Virus record (IMG/VR): IMGVR_UViG_3300031972_003249
Span: 1 to 48,108 of that record
Source of the DNA: a virus
Length of the DNA stretch: 48,108 nt
Direction: 5' to 3' (one strand)
Part shown: piece after piece, positions 47,831 to 48,108 of the stretch
Layout: every line of letters begins with the position of its first letter
Position numbering within the stretch: the stretch's first letter is position 1
Notes under the pieces: model-generated
Seen by the model: only the letters and a program-made list of their open reading frames with translations
Database searches by the model: none
Told to the model about the DNA's origin: nothing
Program-made: the position numbers and the translations under genes

Positions 47831-48108
47831 CAGTGATAATCCTCCAGATCAAGGATCACGATATCCTTGCCGTCCCATGTAAAGGTGATGCGCCAGTTTC
47901 CCGAAACACTCATGGCATATTGCCCGGCACGATTGCCGATCAGCGGATGAAATTTCCGAACCCCCATGCAGTCGGCGAGATCGGCGATGCCATCAAGATG
48001 ATCAAGGATCAGCAGGGCGTTTTTCTGGAAACGTTTGTCAACATAGCGCGACTGTCCGTTTTCAAACAGTTCGCGCATGCCCCTGTGCTTGATATCCCTG
48101 ATCGGCAA
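47830..48108 (-). CDS. higB: HigB-type toxin, reading from window edge
   Basis: The 92-residue RelE-fold product has RDIKHRGMRELFENG at its start, KFHPLIGNRAGQYAMSVSGN and WRITFTW, and ends DLEDYH, the usual HigB pattern. It is a ribosome-dependent mRNA interferase. The reading starts at a TTG on the window edge, so the true start may lie just outside. Confidence 0.88.
   Translation of the reverse strand: MPIRDIKHRGMRELFENGQSRYVDKRFQKNALLILDHLDGIADLADCMGVRKFHPLIGNRAGQYAMSVSGNWRITFTWDGKDIVILDLEDYH

Overview
The window holds one complete-looking prophage of about 46 kb (53-bp direct repeats at 477-529 and 46517-46569) inside an alphaproteobacterial chromosome. The left flank has a gene for an NDUFS4/ETC complex I accessory subunit, which is typical of alphaproteobacteria and mitochondria, and a tRNA-Arg(TCT). 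Moderate GC, marine-type proteins and a GAAC-N7-GAAC LexA box (the alphaproteobacterial SOS consensus) fit a Rhodospirillales-like host. Thalassospira is a guess, not something the sequence proves. The right flank has a decayed integrase scar, a membrane protein and a HigBA-type toxin-antitoxin pair.

Layout, left to right. (1) 0.5-5.1 kb: a leftward early operon with integrase, excisionase-like, ASCH, HD hydrolase and several small genes. (2) 4.8-6.3 kb: an immunity region in which a CI/LexA-like repressor (5208-5942) lies between two promoters of matching design. Each promoter drives its own Cro-like paralogue and shares TTTTGGTG/CACCAAAA half-sites. (3) 6.5-9.8 kb: a tightly overlapping rightward early operon (putative regulator, small genes, CHC2/Toprim primase, adenine methyltransferase). 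(4) 9.8-14 kb: HicAB with a 19-bp inverted-repeat operator, a promoter followed by a structured leader, an SF3-like helicase, an AT-rich possible origin, and a gene of unknown function at the end of the early region. (5) 14-15.3 kb: accessory genes, including a stand-alone Cas2-fold protein, a zinc-ribbon protein and very short basic proteins.

(6) 15.3-23.1 kb: a lambda-type head module (small and large terminase, gpW, portal, S49 protease with a nested scaffold start, decoration protein, major capsid). (7) 23.1-39.8 kb: a Mu-type contractile tail module (sheath, tube, chaperone with a -1 frameshift site, tape measure, gpN, gpP, gp45-48, fibres). The virion is therefore predicted to be a myovirus with lambda-like capsid genes. 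A repressor/small-protein/BRO-antirepressor cassette (28.7-30.2 kb) interrupts the tail module. (8) 39.9-41.5 kb: lysis (two small membrane proteins, secreted transglycosylase, embedded spanin pair). (9) 41.5-43.1 kb: a LexA-boxed operon with an SRAP (HMCES/YedK) protein, then a KTSC protein. (10) 43.2-45.1 kb: a second, diverged copy of the repressor/BRO cassette, whose repressor is now joined to a PemK/MazF-like toxin. (11) 45.2-46.3 kb: a terminal cargo operon encoding an SDH-type (ClpP-fold) serine protease and a 59-residue partner, ending near attR.

The most unusual features are the two-Cro immunity switch, the duplicated repressor-BRO cassettes with different operators and a diverged BRO segment, the protease plus small-protein cargo pair at attR, the possible pseudoknotted leader at 10.6-10.86 kb, and the integrase scar showing repeated use of the same tRNA site. 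Function names rest on motif recognition by eye; no database search was run.
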